From positions 2,879,684 through 2,943,683 of the forward strand of contig NZ_KI912105.1 in the NCBI RefSeq assembly GCF_000517065.1: DNA of 64,000 bases, written 5' to 3'. The stretch comes from Alkaliflexus imshenetskii DSM 15055 (GTDB lineage: Bacteria; Bacteroidota; Bacteroidia; Bacteroidales; Marinilabiliaceae). Both the position numbers and the translations under genes were made by a program. Shown here piece after piece: positions 1 to 11,308 of the stretch. Within the stretch, counting starts at the first letter, position 1; each line of letters begins with the position of its first letter. A model generated the notes under the pieces. That model was not told where the DNA came from and searched no databases. It was given only the letters and a program-made list of their open reading frames with translations.

Positions 1-1131
1 GGAGATGAACACCAATTTCAATTCCACTATGGTGCGGTTGGGAGAAAATTCATTTTCTTCTGATTGATGGATTATTAGATTTCAATTCCACTATGGTGCG
101 GTTGGGAGCCTTGCATATTTTCAATTACATCACTTTCAAAAAATTTCAATTCCACTATGGTGCGGTTGGGAGGAAGTGACAGTGGATATGTCAGCATAGA
201 GAGAACCTTATTTCAATTCCACTATGGTGCGGTTGGGAGTCTCTTCCGCTTCAAGTGCCATTTTTTGAGATAGTTCATTTCAATTCCACTATGGTGCGGT
301 TGGGAGAAACTTACATACAAATGCTTGAAGATAAAAAGACTTTATTTCAATTCCACTATGGTGCGGTTGGGAGCTGGACGGCTAAAAGAACAAAGCGCAT
401 TGTTGAACTATTTCAATTCCACTATGGTGCGGTTGGGAGCGATGAGGCGCGGCAATATGAGGAGATGAACACCAATTTCAATTCCACTATGGTGCGGTTG
501 GGAGAAAATTCATTTTCTTCTGATTGATGGATTATTAGATTTCAATTCCACTATGGTGCGGTTGGGAGCCTTGCATATTTTCAATTACATCACTTTCAAA
601 AAATTTCAATTCCACTATGGTGCGGTTGGGAGCAACCGTTAGATAATTATCCGCAGTGGTCTGGCTTCATTTCAATTCCACTATGGTGCGGTTGGGAGGC
701 GGGTTTGACGACGAGGATCTAAAAGCTTTTGGCATATTTCAATTCCACTATGGTGCGGTTGGGAGAGAAGAAATGTGTAAATACATTGACACGATGCATA
801 AATTTCAATTCCACTATGGTGCGGTTGGGAGGAAGTGACAGTGGATATGTCAGCATAGAGAGAACCTTATTTCAATTCCACTATGGTGCGGTTGGGAGTC
901 TCTTCCGCTTCAAGTGCCATTTTTTGAGATAGTTCATTTCAATTCCACTATGGTGCGGTTGGGAGAAACTTACATACAAATGCTTGAAGATAAAAAGACT
1001 TTATTTCAATTCCACTATGGTGCGGTTGGGAGCGATGAGGCGCGGCAATATGAGGAGATGAACACCAATTTCAATTCCACTATGGTGCGGTTGGGAGAAA
1101 ATTCATTTTCTTCTGATTGATGGATTATTAG
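1..1131. repeat. Duplicated blocks of spacers at the leader-distal end of the array
   Basis: Spacers recur in ordered groups. The spacer at 45-78 reappears at 505-538 and 1098-1131. The spacer at 109-142 reappears at 569-602. The trio at 173-209, 240-276 and 307-343 reappears at 832-868, 899-935 and 966-1002. The spacer at 440-474 reappears at 1033-1067, and its end is the partial spacer at the left edge. The order is g-h-i, a-b-c, x, g-h-i, p-q-r, a-b-c, g-h. This looks like unequal recombination between repeats followed by loss of single units, not new capture. Further exact duplicates are 1228-1263 with 1620-1655, and the tandem pair 3459-3493 with 3524-3558. Confidence 0.95.
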
Positions 1132-4100
1132 ATTTCAATTCCACTATGGTGCGGTTGGGAGCGAAGGTGAAGCTTCCTACAGTGCCTGCCAATCCGCATT
1201 TCAATTCCACTATGGTGCGGTTGGGAGTCTGCGTTGCCATATTCGGTTAAACATCGGATCCTTATTTCAATTCCACTATGGTGCGGTTGGGAGTTATTCA
1301 CTATGTGATGCTCAACCTCGACTTCCATATTTCAATTCCACTATGGTGCGGTTGGGAGCCTACAAAAAGAAGTATGTGCATGTATTGAACACAGATTTCA
1401 ATTCCACTATGGTGCGGTTGGGAGTTGTCACGGTAGAAGGGTTCAAGCTTGTTCCATCATTTCAATTCCACTATGGTGCGGTTGGGAGTCTTCATGTACA
1501 CGCCATCCCCTTCACGGCTCCCCATTTCAATTCCACTATGGTGCGGTTGGGAGCGTGCGATCCTACCATCTGTTGAATATTGAAAGTATATTTCAATTCC
1601 ACTATGGTGCGGTTGGGAGTCTGCGTTGCCATATTCGGTTAAACATCGGATCCTTATTTCAATTCCACTATGGTGCGGTTGGGAGAGCGCGAGACTACAA
1701 TCAACAGAAGCCAATATGTAAATTTCAATTCCACTATGGTGCGGTTGGGAGACAACACGCGTTATAAAAAATTGCCGTTGAAGTGATTTCAATTCCACTA
1801 TGGTGCGGTTGGGAGGATGTAATTCATCACCGTGCTCTCACTCACAATAATATTTCAATTCCACTATGGTGCGGTTGGGAGCCACGTAAGGACACATTGA
1901 CGCCGCAACTGCGTAATTTCAATTCCACTATGGTGCGGTTGGGAGCAGGATAAGCTCCCGTCTCCTTGCTGGAGATTTCACGATTTCAATTCCACTATGG
2001 TGCGGTTGGGAGCGCCATTCCTGCGGGACATAATGTGCGTTTTATCGAATTTCAATTCCACTATGGTGCGGTTGGGAGAATCAGACGACAATCAATATCG
2101 ACGGGGTGTCCACATTTCAATTCCACTATGGTGCGGTTGGGAGATTAATCGTTGTGGCGTGTATGCTTCGCAAAACGACATTTCAATTCCACTATGGTGC
2201 GGTTGGGAGAGCACAAAGCAAGTATGTGAGCAAGTTTGACAAGAATTTCAATTCCACTATGGTGCGGTTGGGAGTATTCAGTTGAAAGTCAGTCAGGTGA
2301 TAATGAGGATATTTCAATTCCACTATGGTGCGGTTGGGAGGGAATTGACATGGAACGATTATCTATTGTAATGAATTTCAATTCCACTATGGTGCGGTTG
2401 GGAGAATTATAGCTTTTTATATTTTGGTGTCTGTGTTGAAATTTCAATTCCACTATGGTGCGGTTGGGAGGAGCGCGCGCATTAGTAAAGTATTGATTAG
2501 TACCTTCATTTCAATTCCACTATGGTGCGGTTGGGAGTATGACATCGGATGAATATCTGGAGATGTGGTATGAAATTTCAATTCCACTATGGTGCGGTTG
2601 GGAGAAAGAGCGTCGCTCTAATTTCCCATCTGACAGAAGAAATTTCAATTCCACTATGGTGCGGTTGGGAGTATTGTTGACGCTGATTTAGGCACTTTGT
2701 CGGGCAAATTTCAATTCCACTATGGTGCGGTTGGGAGTATGAAGCGTGGCCCCTTGCGTATCCGCATTCATGATTTCAATTCCACTATGGTGCGGTTGGG
2801 AGAGCTCCCGAGCTAAATGTTAGATTGCCTCCGAAGGATTTCAATTCCACTATGGTGCGGTTGGGAGGATTTATTCCAAATCCCCGGAATGTGCACATCC
2901 TTGATTTCAATTCCACTATGGTGCGGTTGGGAGTCGGCTTGCGCCCACGCTTTACAACAGGTTTTTCTTATTTCAATTCCACTATGGTGCGGTTGGGAGA
3001 ACGCAGCAGTTAAATTTGAATTTATCGTTTGAGTATTTCAATTCCACTATGGTGCGGTTGGGAGGGTGTAATGTCTGATTTCTTTTGGACAATTAAAGAA
3101 TTTCAATTCCACTATGGTGCGGTTGGGAGACTGTCAATGTATTTATCCCAAACCGCTTTTTCTGAATTTCAATTCCACTATGGTGCGGTTGGGAGGAATT
3201 GCAATGTTCGAAACATAAATTCATTCGTGAATTTCAATTCCACTATGGTGCGGTTGGGAGCCGACTTGTACGTATTTAACCGTGAGCGCAAACAAAATTT
3301 CAATTCCACTATGGTGCGGTTGGGAGTGGTGGCTTTGTTGCCTGCCCGAACCGATACAAGAATTTCAATTCCACTATGGTGCGGTTGGGAGTCTGTCAGA
3401 TTCGCGCTTATATGCACTTTGAGCGTCAATTTCAATTCCACTATGGTGCGGTTGGGAGTATGCAAGGCCAACTACTTCAATGCCAAAGCGTTTATTTCAA
3501 TTCCACTATGGTGCGGTTGGGAGTATGCAAGGCCAACTACTTCAATGCCAAAGCGTTTATTTCAATTCCACTATGGTGCGGTTGGGAGAGGGAGCAGATA
3601 ATTAACAAAATGACACGTATGGGCATTTCAATTCCACTATGGTGCGGTTGGGAGATTAGGGTATTACCATTAACGTGGAGGCGTTCGGAATTTCAATTCC
3701 ACTATGGTGCGGTTGGGAGAATCAAAAACAATTATTAATAATGTAAATAGTAAGATATTTCAATTCCACTATGGTGCGGTTGGGAGAAAATGAGAAAATT
3801 TAATGAAATAATTGAAAGATCAGATTTCAATTCCACTATGGTGCGGTTGGGAGTTGGGCGAGATGTATTACACCAACGCACTGAAAGTCATTTCAATTCC
3901 ACTATGGTGCGGTTGGGAGTAACTCAATTATGTACATCTACTAAAATAAATAAGATTTCAATTCCACTATGGTGCGGTTGGGAGATGAGTAGAATACCGT
4001 TATCCGGTGAGGTAATTGTATTTCAATTCCACTATGGTGCGGTTGGGAGTTCTTAGGAAAAATTCCTAACTTTTATTTTTTACTTATTTCAATTCCACTA

Positions 4101-7100
4101 TGGTGCGGTTGGGAGATATATTCACATACATAGTAAGGCTTTCTTTTGCTATTTCAATTCCACTATGGTGCGGTTGGGAGAAGGTGATAAGATCCTTGAT
4201 ACTCATTTTGGTTCATTTCAATTCCACTATGGTGCGGTTGGGAGCAGCAAAAGCCGCGGAGGCCAGATGGCAGAAGGCTTATTTCAATTCCACTATGGTG
4301 CGGTTGGGAGCGTTATCTTAAGGATGTGCAGCGCATAGCAGGCGATTTCAATTCCACTATGGTGCGGTTGGGAGCACATCGCCGTTGACCTTCATCTGAC
4401 TAAACACGAATTTCAATTCCACTATGGTGCGGTTGGGAGTTTAAGCAAACGAGCGACTTTCTTTTCATACTTTTATTTCAATTCCACTATGGTGCGGTTG
4501 GGAGGAAGGGATTGCGCGATCATGCAATTATCACGCTCAATTTCAATTCCACTATGGTGCGGTTGGGAGGCGGTAATCCCGGTTCCAAAAGTAAGCGTCT
4601 CAATGCATTTCAATTCCACTATGGTGCGGTTGGGAGTTAATGAGCTAGAGGGAGCTCCGACGTTGAATAGAATATTTCAATTCCACTATGGTGCGGTTGG
4701 GAGAAAAGCAACATCTATTGAGGATGCTTCAAAAACATAATTTCAATTCCACTATGGTGCGGTTGGGAGCATTAAAAAAACTATTGCCCTGAAACACACC
4801 ACCATATTTCAATTCCACTATGGTGCGGTTGGGAGAAATTTTCATATTCTTTAATCCATCTTGAGTACATTTATTTCAATTCCACTATGGTGCGGTTGGG
4901 AGACAGGTATCCAATCCAAGACACCAACAGTGCCCTCATTTCAATTCCACTATGGTGCGGTTGGGAGCAGGGAGCTGAATTGATTCACTTGTAGCATTTT
5001 TTTATTTCAATTCCACTATGGTGCGGTTGGGAGTGAATGTGTCAAACAGGATGCACGTCTTAATTAAATATTTCAATTCCACTATGGTGCGGTTGGGAGG
5101 GAATTCCTTCGAGTCTTTCGGTTGTTTCGTAATGCCATTTCAATTCCACTATGGTGCGGTTGGGAGAGTTAATTGGGATAAAGTAGTTTCTGCTTTGAAA
5201 AAATTTCAATTCCACTATGGTGCGGTTGGGAGACCCATCTGAAAACAGGAACGACCTCGCCGTCTGGAATTTCAATTCCACTATGGTGCGGTTGGGAGTG
5301 CCTTCGTGCTCTTCTTCCATTCGGTTGATCCGCAATTTCAATTCCACTATGGTGCGGTTGGGAGAGTCTGGCGGCTTTTTCAGCCGTCAGCGAAACACAT
5401 TTCAATTCCACTATGGTGCGGTTGGGAGCCTTCTCTGTAACACAAAATGAAGTGGTAATAGGTATTTCAATTCCACTATGGTGCGGTTGGGAGCACGATA
5501 CTGGCAAGGCGATACTTGTCCGTATCAAATTTCAATTCCACTATGGTGCGGTTGGGAGTACTTCTTCTTCCTGTGATTGAATCCACTGGTAAGGTATTTC
5601 AATTCCACTATGGTGCGGTTGGGAGTGCTCAAGCTCTTTGTTTACGCATGATTTGACTTTATTTCAATTCCACTATGGTGCGGTTGGGAGCAGGATAGGA
5701 TAACTTCAACGGTACGCCATAACAATTTCAATTCCACTATGGTGCGGTTGGGAGAATGATTTCACCTGTGCCTCTTAGCTCTTCATCGTTATTTCAATTC
5801 CACTATGGTGCGGTTGGGAGTATCACTTTCGCTTCTGTCACCGCCCAAAAATATCATTTCAATTCCACTATGGTGCGGTTGGGAGGCAGCACCAAACATG
5901 TTTATTTCTTGTGCTATCAATTTCAATTCCACTATGGTGCGGTTGGGAGGCCGGTTCAGATCCAATCAAATGGAGTTTCATTGAGATTTCAATTCCACTA
6001 TGGTGCGGTTGGGAGTTCCCATTCATGGTTTCTTAACCAAAGAAGGTACCATTTCAATTCCACTATGGTGCGGTTGGGAGTTATCTGAAAAATCAGCTTA
6101 TCGGATAATATTGAAATTTCAATTCCACTATGGTGCGGTTGGGAGAAAAAGCACGGTTTATAACACTATGTTTATGCAATATTTCAATTCCACTATGGTG
6201 CGGTTGGGAGATCGTTCAGCATGTCATAGTTCAGCACTGTGGCGCATTTCAATTCCACTATGGTGCGGTTGGGAGGTTAACTGCAAGCTTAAAGACCGTG
6301 CTTAAAAGGTATTTCAATTCCACTATGGTGCGGTTGGGAGCGAATAATCAAATAATTTACAGAACTCCAAAACAGATTTCAATTCCACTATGGTGCGGTT
6401 GGGAGAAAATGAAACATGAAACTCGACAAAGTTTCTAAATCATTTCAATTCCACTATGGTGCGGTTGGGAGACCGCGCCCCAGCTCACCAATAAGGTCCT
6501 GAGTATATTTCAATTCCACTATGGTGCGGTTGGGAGTTTTGCGGTTTTGATTAAAATTAGGTGCTTTTAGTATTTCAATTCCACTATGGTGCGGTTGGGA
6601 GCGGCAGGTTTCTCTTTTTGAAAAATCTCAGAATCATTTCAATTCCACTATGGTGCGGTTGGGAGGGCTTGAATTTGCAGGATTACAACGCAATAGTCTT
6701 TATTTCAATTCCACTATGGTGCGGTTGGGAGCACGTGGGAGATAACGCGCACTAATGAGGCAGAGCATTTCAATTCCACTATGGTGCGGTTGGGAGCCTG
6801 CTCTACCTTTGCCTCTGCCTTTGCCTGCACATATTTCAATTCCACTATGGTGCGGTTGGGAGCACCATGTGCACACGCCACCAGCCATTCAATTACTCAA
6901 TTTCAATTCCACTATGGTGCGGTTGGGAGTTTGTAGCTGTGAAAATACAGAACGCATAGATGTATTTCAATTCCACTATGGTGCGGTTGGGAGAATTCCC
7001 TTGGCGTAATAGAGGTTTTTTGGAGCCAATTTCAATTCCACTATGGTGCGGTTGGGAGCGGGGTTTTTTCTCTGAAGATATGGCAGATGGAAATCAATTT

Positions 7101-10100
7101 CAATTCCACTATGGTGCGGTTGGGAGAACAAGCTTTAAACGGTAAAATTATTGTAAGTGAAATTTCAATTCCACTATGGTGCGGTTGGGAGCCGGACGAC
7201 CCCAAGCGGCAGGGGATTCATCACATTAATTTCAATTCCACTATGGTGCGGTTGGGAGTGTTGATTTCGCCAGCCTGCTGAACCTGCTTGGTTATTTCAA
7301 TTCCACTATGGTGCGGTTGGGAGAAGCTTTTCACAACAGTTAAGGGCCGTGAAATGGAGATTTCAATTCCACTATGGTGCGGTTGGGAGATTGTGGAGCA
7401 ATACAATGTAAACTGGCTTAATAATTTCAATTCCACTATGGTGCGGTTGGGAGACAGAGATGCCGCCAGAACGCTATTCCTTGAAGGAATTTCAATTCCA
7501 CTATGGTGCGGTTGGGAGAGTCATCCAGCAACTTGTCGAACAATTCCGGATCATATTTCAATTCCACTATGGTGCGGTTGGGAGCGTAAAATTAGAAGAG
7601 GTGAGGCGCGCGATAAACAATTTCAATTCCACTATGGTGCGGTTGGGAGACTTTTTTTTTTGCGCCAACAAAAAAGCCCCTGTTTTATTTCAATTCCACT
7701 ATGGTGCGGTTGGGAGAGATGTCGCCTTCGCGGTTGTCCTGGTTAAATACAAATTTCAATTCCACTATGGTGCGGTTGGGAGATGGAGGCGAAGGCAAAG
7801 CGCACGTTTATTTTTTTGATTTCAATTCCACTATGGTGCGGTTGGGAGCGGCCTCCGTTTTTCCCATTCTAGCCAGCTCTATCATTTCAATTCCACTATG
7901 GTGCGGTTGGGAGAAAGACCAAGGAGCTCACATACGCTCTTGAAAATGCATTTCAATTCCACTATGGTGCGGTTGGGAGGATTTTTGCTTTCTGAAATGC
8001 AACTTTGATTTTTATTTCAATTCCACTATGGTGCGGTTGGGAGAATGACGAAACCATGCTCTTCAAAGAACCTTTTAAATATTTCAATTCCACTATGGTG
8101 CGGTTGGGAGAGTTTCCGAAGTTTGAAGCACCTCAGAAATTACAATATTTCAATTCCACTATGGTGCGGTTGGGAGTTTGGTTAAAACCCAAGTTACAAA
8201 GGATGTAACGGATTTCAATTCCACTATGGTGCGGTTGGGAGTGGAAACTTATTTTACTAATATGAATTCTTTATTGATTTCAATTCCACTATGGTGCGGT
8301 TGGGAGTAATTTAACAACCTCATTAAATGCTCACGATTTTAATTTCAATTCCACTATGGTGCGGTTGGGAGCTTCTTCTCATTACTTTTTGTCCTTTCTC
8401 TTTAATTATTTCAATTCCACTATGGTGCGGTTGGGAGTATCTATTTTGAACCTTTATTGAAAGGCTTAAAAGATTTCAATTCCACTATGGTGCGGTTGGG
8501 AGTTGCATAGCCTCCTGACCTTGATTCTTTGTTCTTGTATTTCAATTCCACTATGGTGCGGTTGGGAGTCATAATAAGGTGTTTTAGCAATTGAAGGTAA
8601 AGTGTATTTCAATTCCACTATGGTGCGGTTGGGAGTAAATACGTTTACTCTATGCATAACAGGTGCAACTAAATTTCAATTCCACTATGGTGCGGTTGGG
8701 AGAACCGATAGGAAAATCAGCAGGCTCACACAAGGTTATTTCAATTCCACTATGGTGCGGTTGGGAGTCGATGACATTGAGCAGCGTCACCTTCTTATTG
8801 TATTTCAATTCCACTATGGTGCGGTTGGGAGAAAGTGTTGATTTACGCAAAGTATATAGACACTCATTTCAATTCCACTATGGTGCGGTTGGGAGCTTGA
8901 ATTTGCAGGATTACAACGCAATAGTCTTTATTTCAATTCCACTATGGTGCGGTTGGGAGTTCGTGGATTTGTTTGCGCAGATTGGCAATTTCGTATTTCA
9001 ATTCCACTATGGTGCGGTTGGGAGGGATCTGAACCGGCTGTATTCAGATAACCGATGTATATTTCAATTCCACTATGGTGCGGTTGGGAGCGCAGTTCTT
9101 TCTCTGTTTTGCCACGTGCAAAGCTGTATTTCAATTCCACTATGGTGCGGTTGGGAGCGATACCACAGCTCGCCGCACTGACCACGGAAAGTAAATTTCA
9201 ATTCCACTATGGTGCGGTTGGGAGGTTGAGTTGATACCGATAGAGAAAGTTGTGCCTAAATTTCAATTCCACTATGGTGCGGTTGGGAGAGGCAAATACA
9301 ACTCATTAAACAGTATTCTGATAAATTTCAATTCCACTATGGTGCGGTTGGGAGTGACAGAGGGTGATTGGTTAGTTCTGCCTAAAGACATTTCAATTCC
9401 ACTATGGTGCGGTTGGGAGTGGTATATGGCATAATGATTTGTTTTACATCATTGAATTTCAATTCCACTATGGTGCGGTTGGGAGTCTGGGCGGGCATTG
9501 TAAAACCCACAAATTATTAATTTCAATTCCACTATGGTGCGGTTGGGAGCCAAAAGGCTTTCATCCGGTCAACACACCTACATACATTTCAATTCCACTA
9601 TGGTGCGGTTGGGAGGGCAAAGAGGTTACAGAAGGCATTGTAGATTTATTATTTCAATTCCACTATGGTGCGGTTGGGAGATCAAATCCGGTACAGGTTC
9701 AAAGAATGATAGACAATTTCAATTCCACTATGGTGCGGTTGGGAGGACAATGAGGCAAATCTAGCAGGGGGATATATACATTTCAATTCCACTATGGTGC
9801 GGTTGGGAGCTCATTGCGGTGAGCATTTTAGATTTGAAATGTTATTTCAATTCCACTATGGTGCGGTTGGGAGTAAAATCAAAGTGGGATTTATCATTAA
9901 TTACTTGAATTTCAATTCCACTATGGTGCGGTTGGGAGAAACATCAAGTCCTACGACTGATATTCAAATACTAAATTTCAATTCCACTATGGTGCGGTTG
10001 GGAGAATGATAAACGAATCTTTTGAGATTGCACAAAATTTATTTCAATTCCACTATGGTGCGGTTGGGAGATTTGGGGATATTTTTCGCTTCCTTTTTTC

Positions 10101-10524
10101 ATTCATTTCAATTCCACTATGGTGCGGTTGGGAGATGTTAATTTTTTACATTTTAAATCGTTAAATAACCCATTTCAATTCCACTATGGTGCGGTTGGGA
10201 GTTATTAATCGAGCCTGATAGTTATATCCAGATTGATTTCAATTCCACTATGGTGCGGTTGGGAGGACCAGCAGCTACCAAACGCTGCATTTGAGCCTCA
10301 TTTCAATTCCACTATGGTGCGGTTGGGAGAGTTGGATTTGCTTCAATGAACTGGCGGTTCAAATTATTTCAATTCCACTATGGTGCGGTTGGGAGAATCG
10401 TAAACACTCAGGAAGACTTAGTTTCAATACATTTCAATTCCACTATGGTGCGGTTGGGAGTTTCCGAAGTTTGTAATACCTCAGATATTACAACATTTCA
10501 ATTCCACTATGGTGCGGTTGGGAG
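1..10524 (-). CRISPR. Very large type I-B CRISPR array, truncated at the left window edge
   Basis: A 30-bp direct repeat (plus strand starts ATTTCAATTCC, ends GCGGTTGGGAG) recurs from 15-44 to 10495-10524. Hand count gives 161 repeats and 160 complete spacers of 34-37 nt, plus 14 nt of one more spacer at the left edge. I noticed no variant repeat, even at the far end. The reverse complement ends in ATTGAAAT, the usual 8-nt type I-B crRNA 5' handle, so the array is transcribed leftward, in the same direction as the cas genes. The leader is therefore on the right, with the newest spacers near 10500 and the oldest to the left beyond the window. The repeat can form only a very short stem (CAC/GTG), as expected for a Cas6b substrate. 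Long ORFs read through this region only because 30 bp keeps frame; they are not genes. Confidence 0.99.
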
Positions 10525-10750
10525 CCGTTGAAATTAATAAAAAAAACAACGGTTTTCTTGGGGTTTACTATTATGTTTTTGTTCTTTTTAATGTTAATAG
10601 GTTGTCGATGTCCGATTGTTTAAAAAGTACCGGACATCGACAATATGGTGTATGGTTTTGATTGTTAGTATGTCAAAGAACTTATTGGTGCACAATATGA
10701 AAATAGTTTGCCAATTGAGAGCCTGAAAATTTCACATCGACAACCAAGGG
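10525..10750 (-). promoter_or_regulatory. CRISPR leader
   Basis: This AT-rich 226-bp stretch separates the cas2 stop codon from the first, leader-proximal repeat, so it should hold the array promoter and the integration site. It contains a perfect 13-bp inverted repeat (10602-10614 and 10631-10643, 16-nt loop). A further direct copy of ACATCGACAA from its right arm lies at 10734-10743, exactly 100 bp away. A 6-bp inverted repeat CCGTTG/CAACGG (10525-10530 and 10547-10552) abuts the repeat. I could not find a convincing TAnnTTTG box on the minus strand. Confidence 0.85.
10602..10643. repeat. Perfect 13-bp palindrome in the CRISPR leader
   Basis: The left arm TTGTCGATGTCCG and right arm CGGACATCGACAA are exact reverse complements separated by 16 nt. 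On the minus strand the hairpin is followed by CCTATTAAC rather than a T-run, so it does not look like a terminator for cas2. Its place between cas2 and the array, with a third half-site upstream at 10734-10743, fits a binding site for a dimeric protein in the leader. That role is inference. Confidence 0.8.
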
Positions 10751-11014
10751 TTATATAAAGTTATCAATTTCAGAGCGTTCCTTGCCAATGATTTCTTTGT
10801 CAAGCCACTTTTCCTGTCGACTCTTAAAGATAATTAAACTATCTGTTTCCGAATCCATTATTTCTTCCGCTTTATATTTTAATTCGAGTAATTTCACTTC
10901 TGTGATTTCCCCTTCAAAAACCGAATTTTGAATCCAATTCAAGTATTTCCGGCAGAGTTTCAGCATTTTTGCTACTCGTTTTTGGTTTACATCGTACATG
11001 AGAATTATATACAT
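10751..11014 (-). CDS. cas2: CRISPR-associated endonuclease Cas2
   Basis: Cas2 forms the dimer at the centre of the Cas1-Cas2 integrase that inserts new spacers at the leader end. The 87-residue product starts MYIILMYDVN, the usual first beta strand with the conserved Asp of the ferredoxin-like fold (Asp8), and has the normal length for the family. The ATG at 11014 is kept because it gives the full first strand; the internal Met6 would remove part of it. It is the last cas gene of the operon and lies next to the leader. It is separated from the four-helix relic and cas1 by repeat-rich DNA, so it may be transcribed separately or at the end of a long message. Confidence 0.95.
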   Translation of the reverse strand: MYIILMYDVNQKRVAKMLKLCRKYLNWIQNSVFEGEITEVKLLELKYKAEEIMDSETDSLIIFKSRQEKWLDKEIIGKERSEIDNFI

Positions 11015-11019
11015 AGGGG

Positions 11020-11308
11020 TAGTTGTTTAGCTGTTGAGTTCGTGAGCTGATGAGTTGATGAGGTAAAGAGTGTTGATTAATAGAGTGTTCAGGTTGCTCG
11101 CTCTGATAATCTACTTTCCGCTCATCACCTCACTAGCTCATTAGTTATTGAACTCTTGAGTTATTGAGCTGTTAATCTGGCTAACTCACAAGTTCATCTG
11201 CTCTCTACCTCATAAGCTGATTAGCTGTTGAACTTCCCACCTCGCCAGTTCATTAAGTCATCAGCTCATCAACTCATCAACTCATCAACTCACTAATTCA
11301 TTAGCTGG
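11020..11308. repeat. Degenerate AGCT-rich repeat tract between cas2 and the four-helix relic
   Basis: The stretch is built from short words such as CTCATTAGCTCA, GTTGAGCTG and CTCATCAACTCA in both orientations. A longer segment near 11068-11140 resembles the 126-bp tandem repeat between cas1 and cas4 (shared words GTGTTCAGGTTGCTC and CTCATCACCTCACTAGCTCA). I see no coding potential. The same material recurs at 11690-11907 and 12910-13296, so three of the intergenic spaces around the adaptation genes carry it. Confidence 0.85.

Noticed and set aside
255..10531. Many ORFs encoding FNSTMVRLG, FQFHYGAVG, SIPLWCGWE or their antisense PNRTIVELK/SQPHHSGIEI peptides
   Set aside because: They are the three plus-strand and the minus-strand frames of the 30-bp CRISPR repeat, which keeps frame across repeats; the connecting residues are spacer translations.
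10525..10558. Terminator for plus-strand transcription at the array edge
   Set aside because: The stem is only 6 bp and the T-run is short; the array and cas genes are on the minus strand, so I list it only as a junction hairpin.
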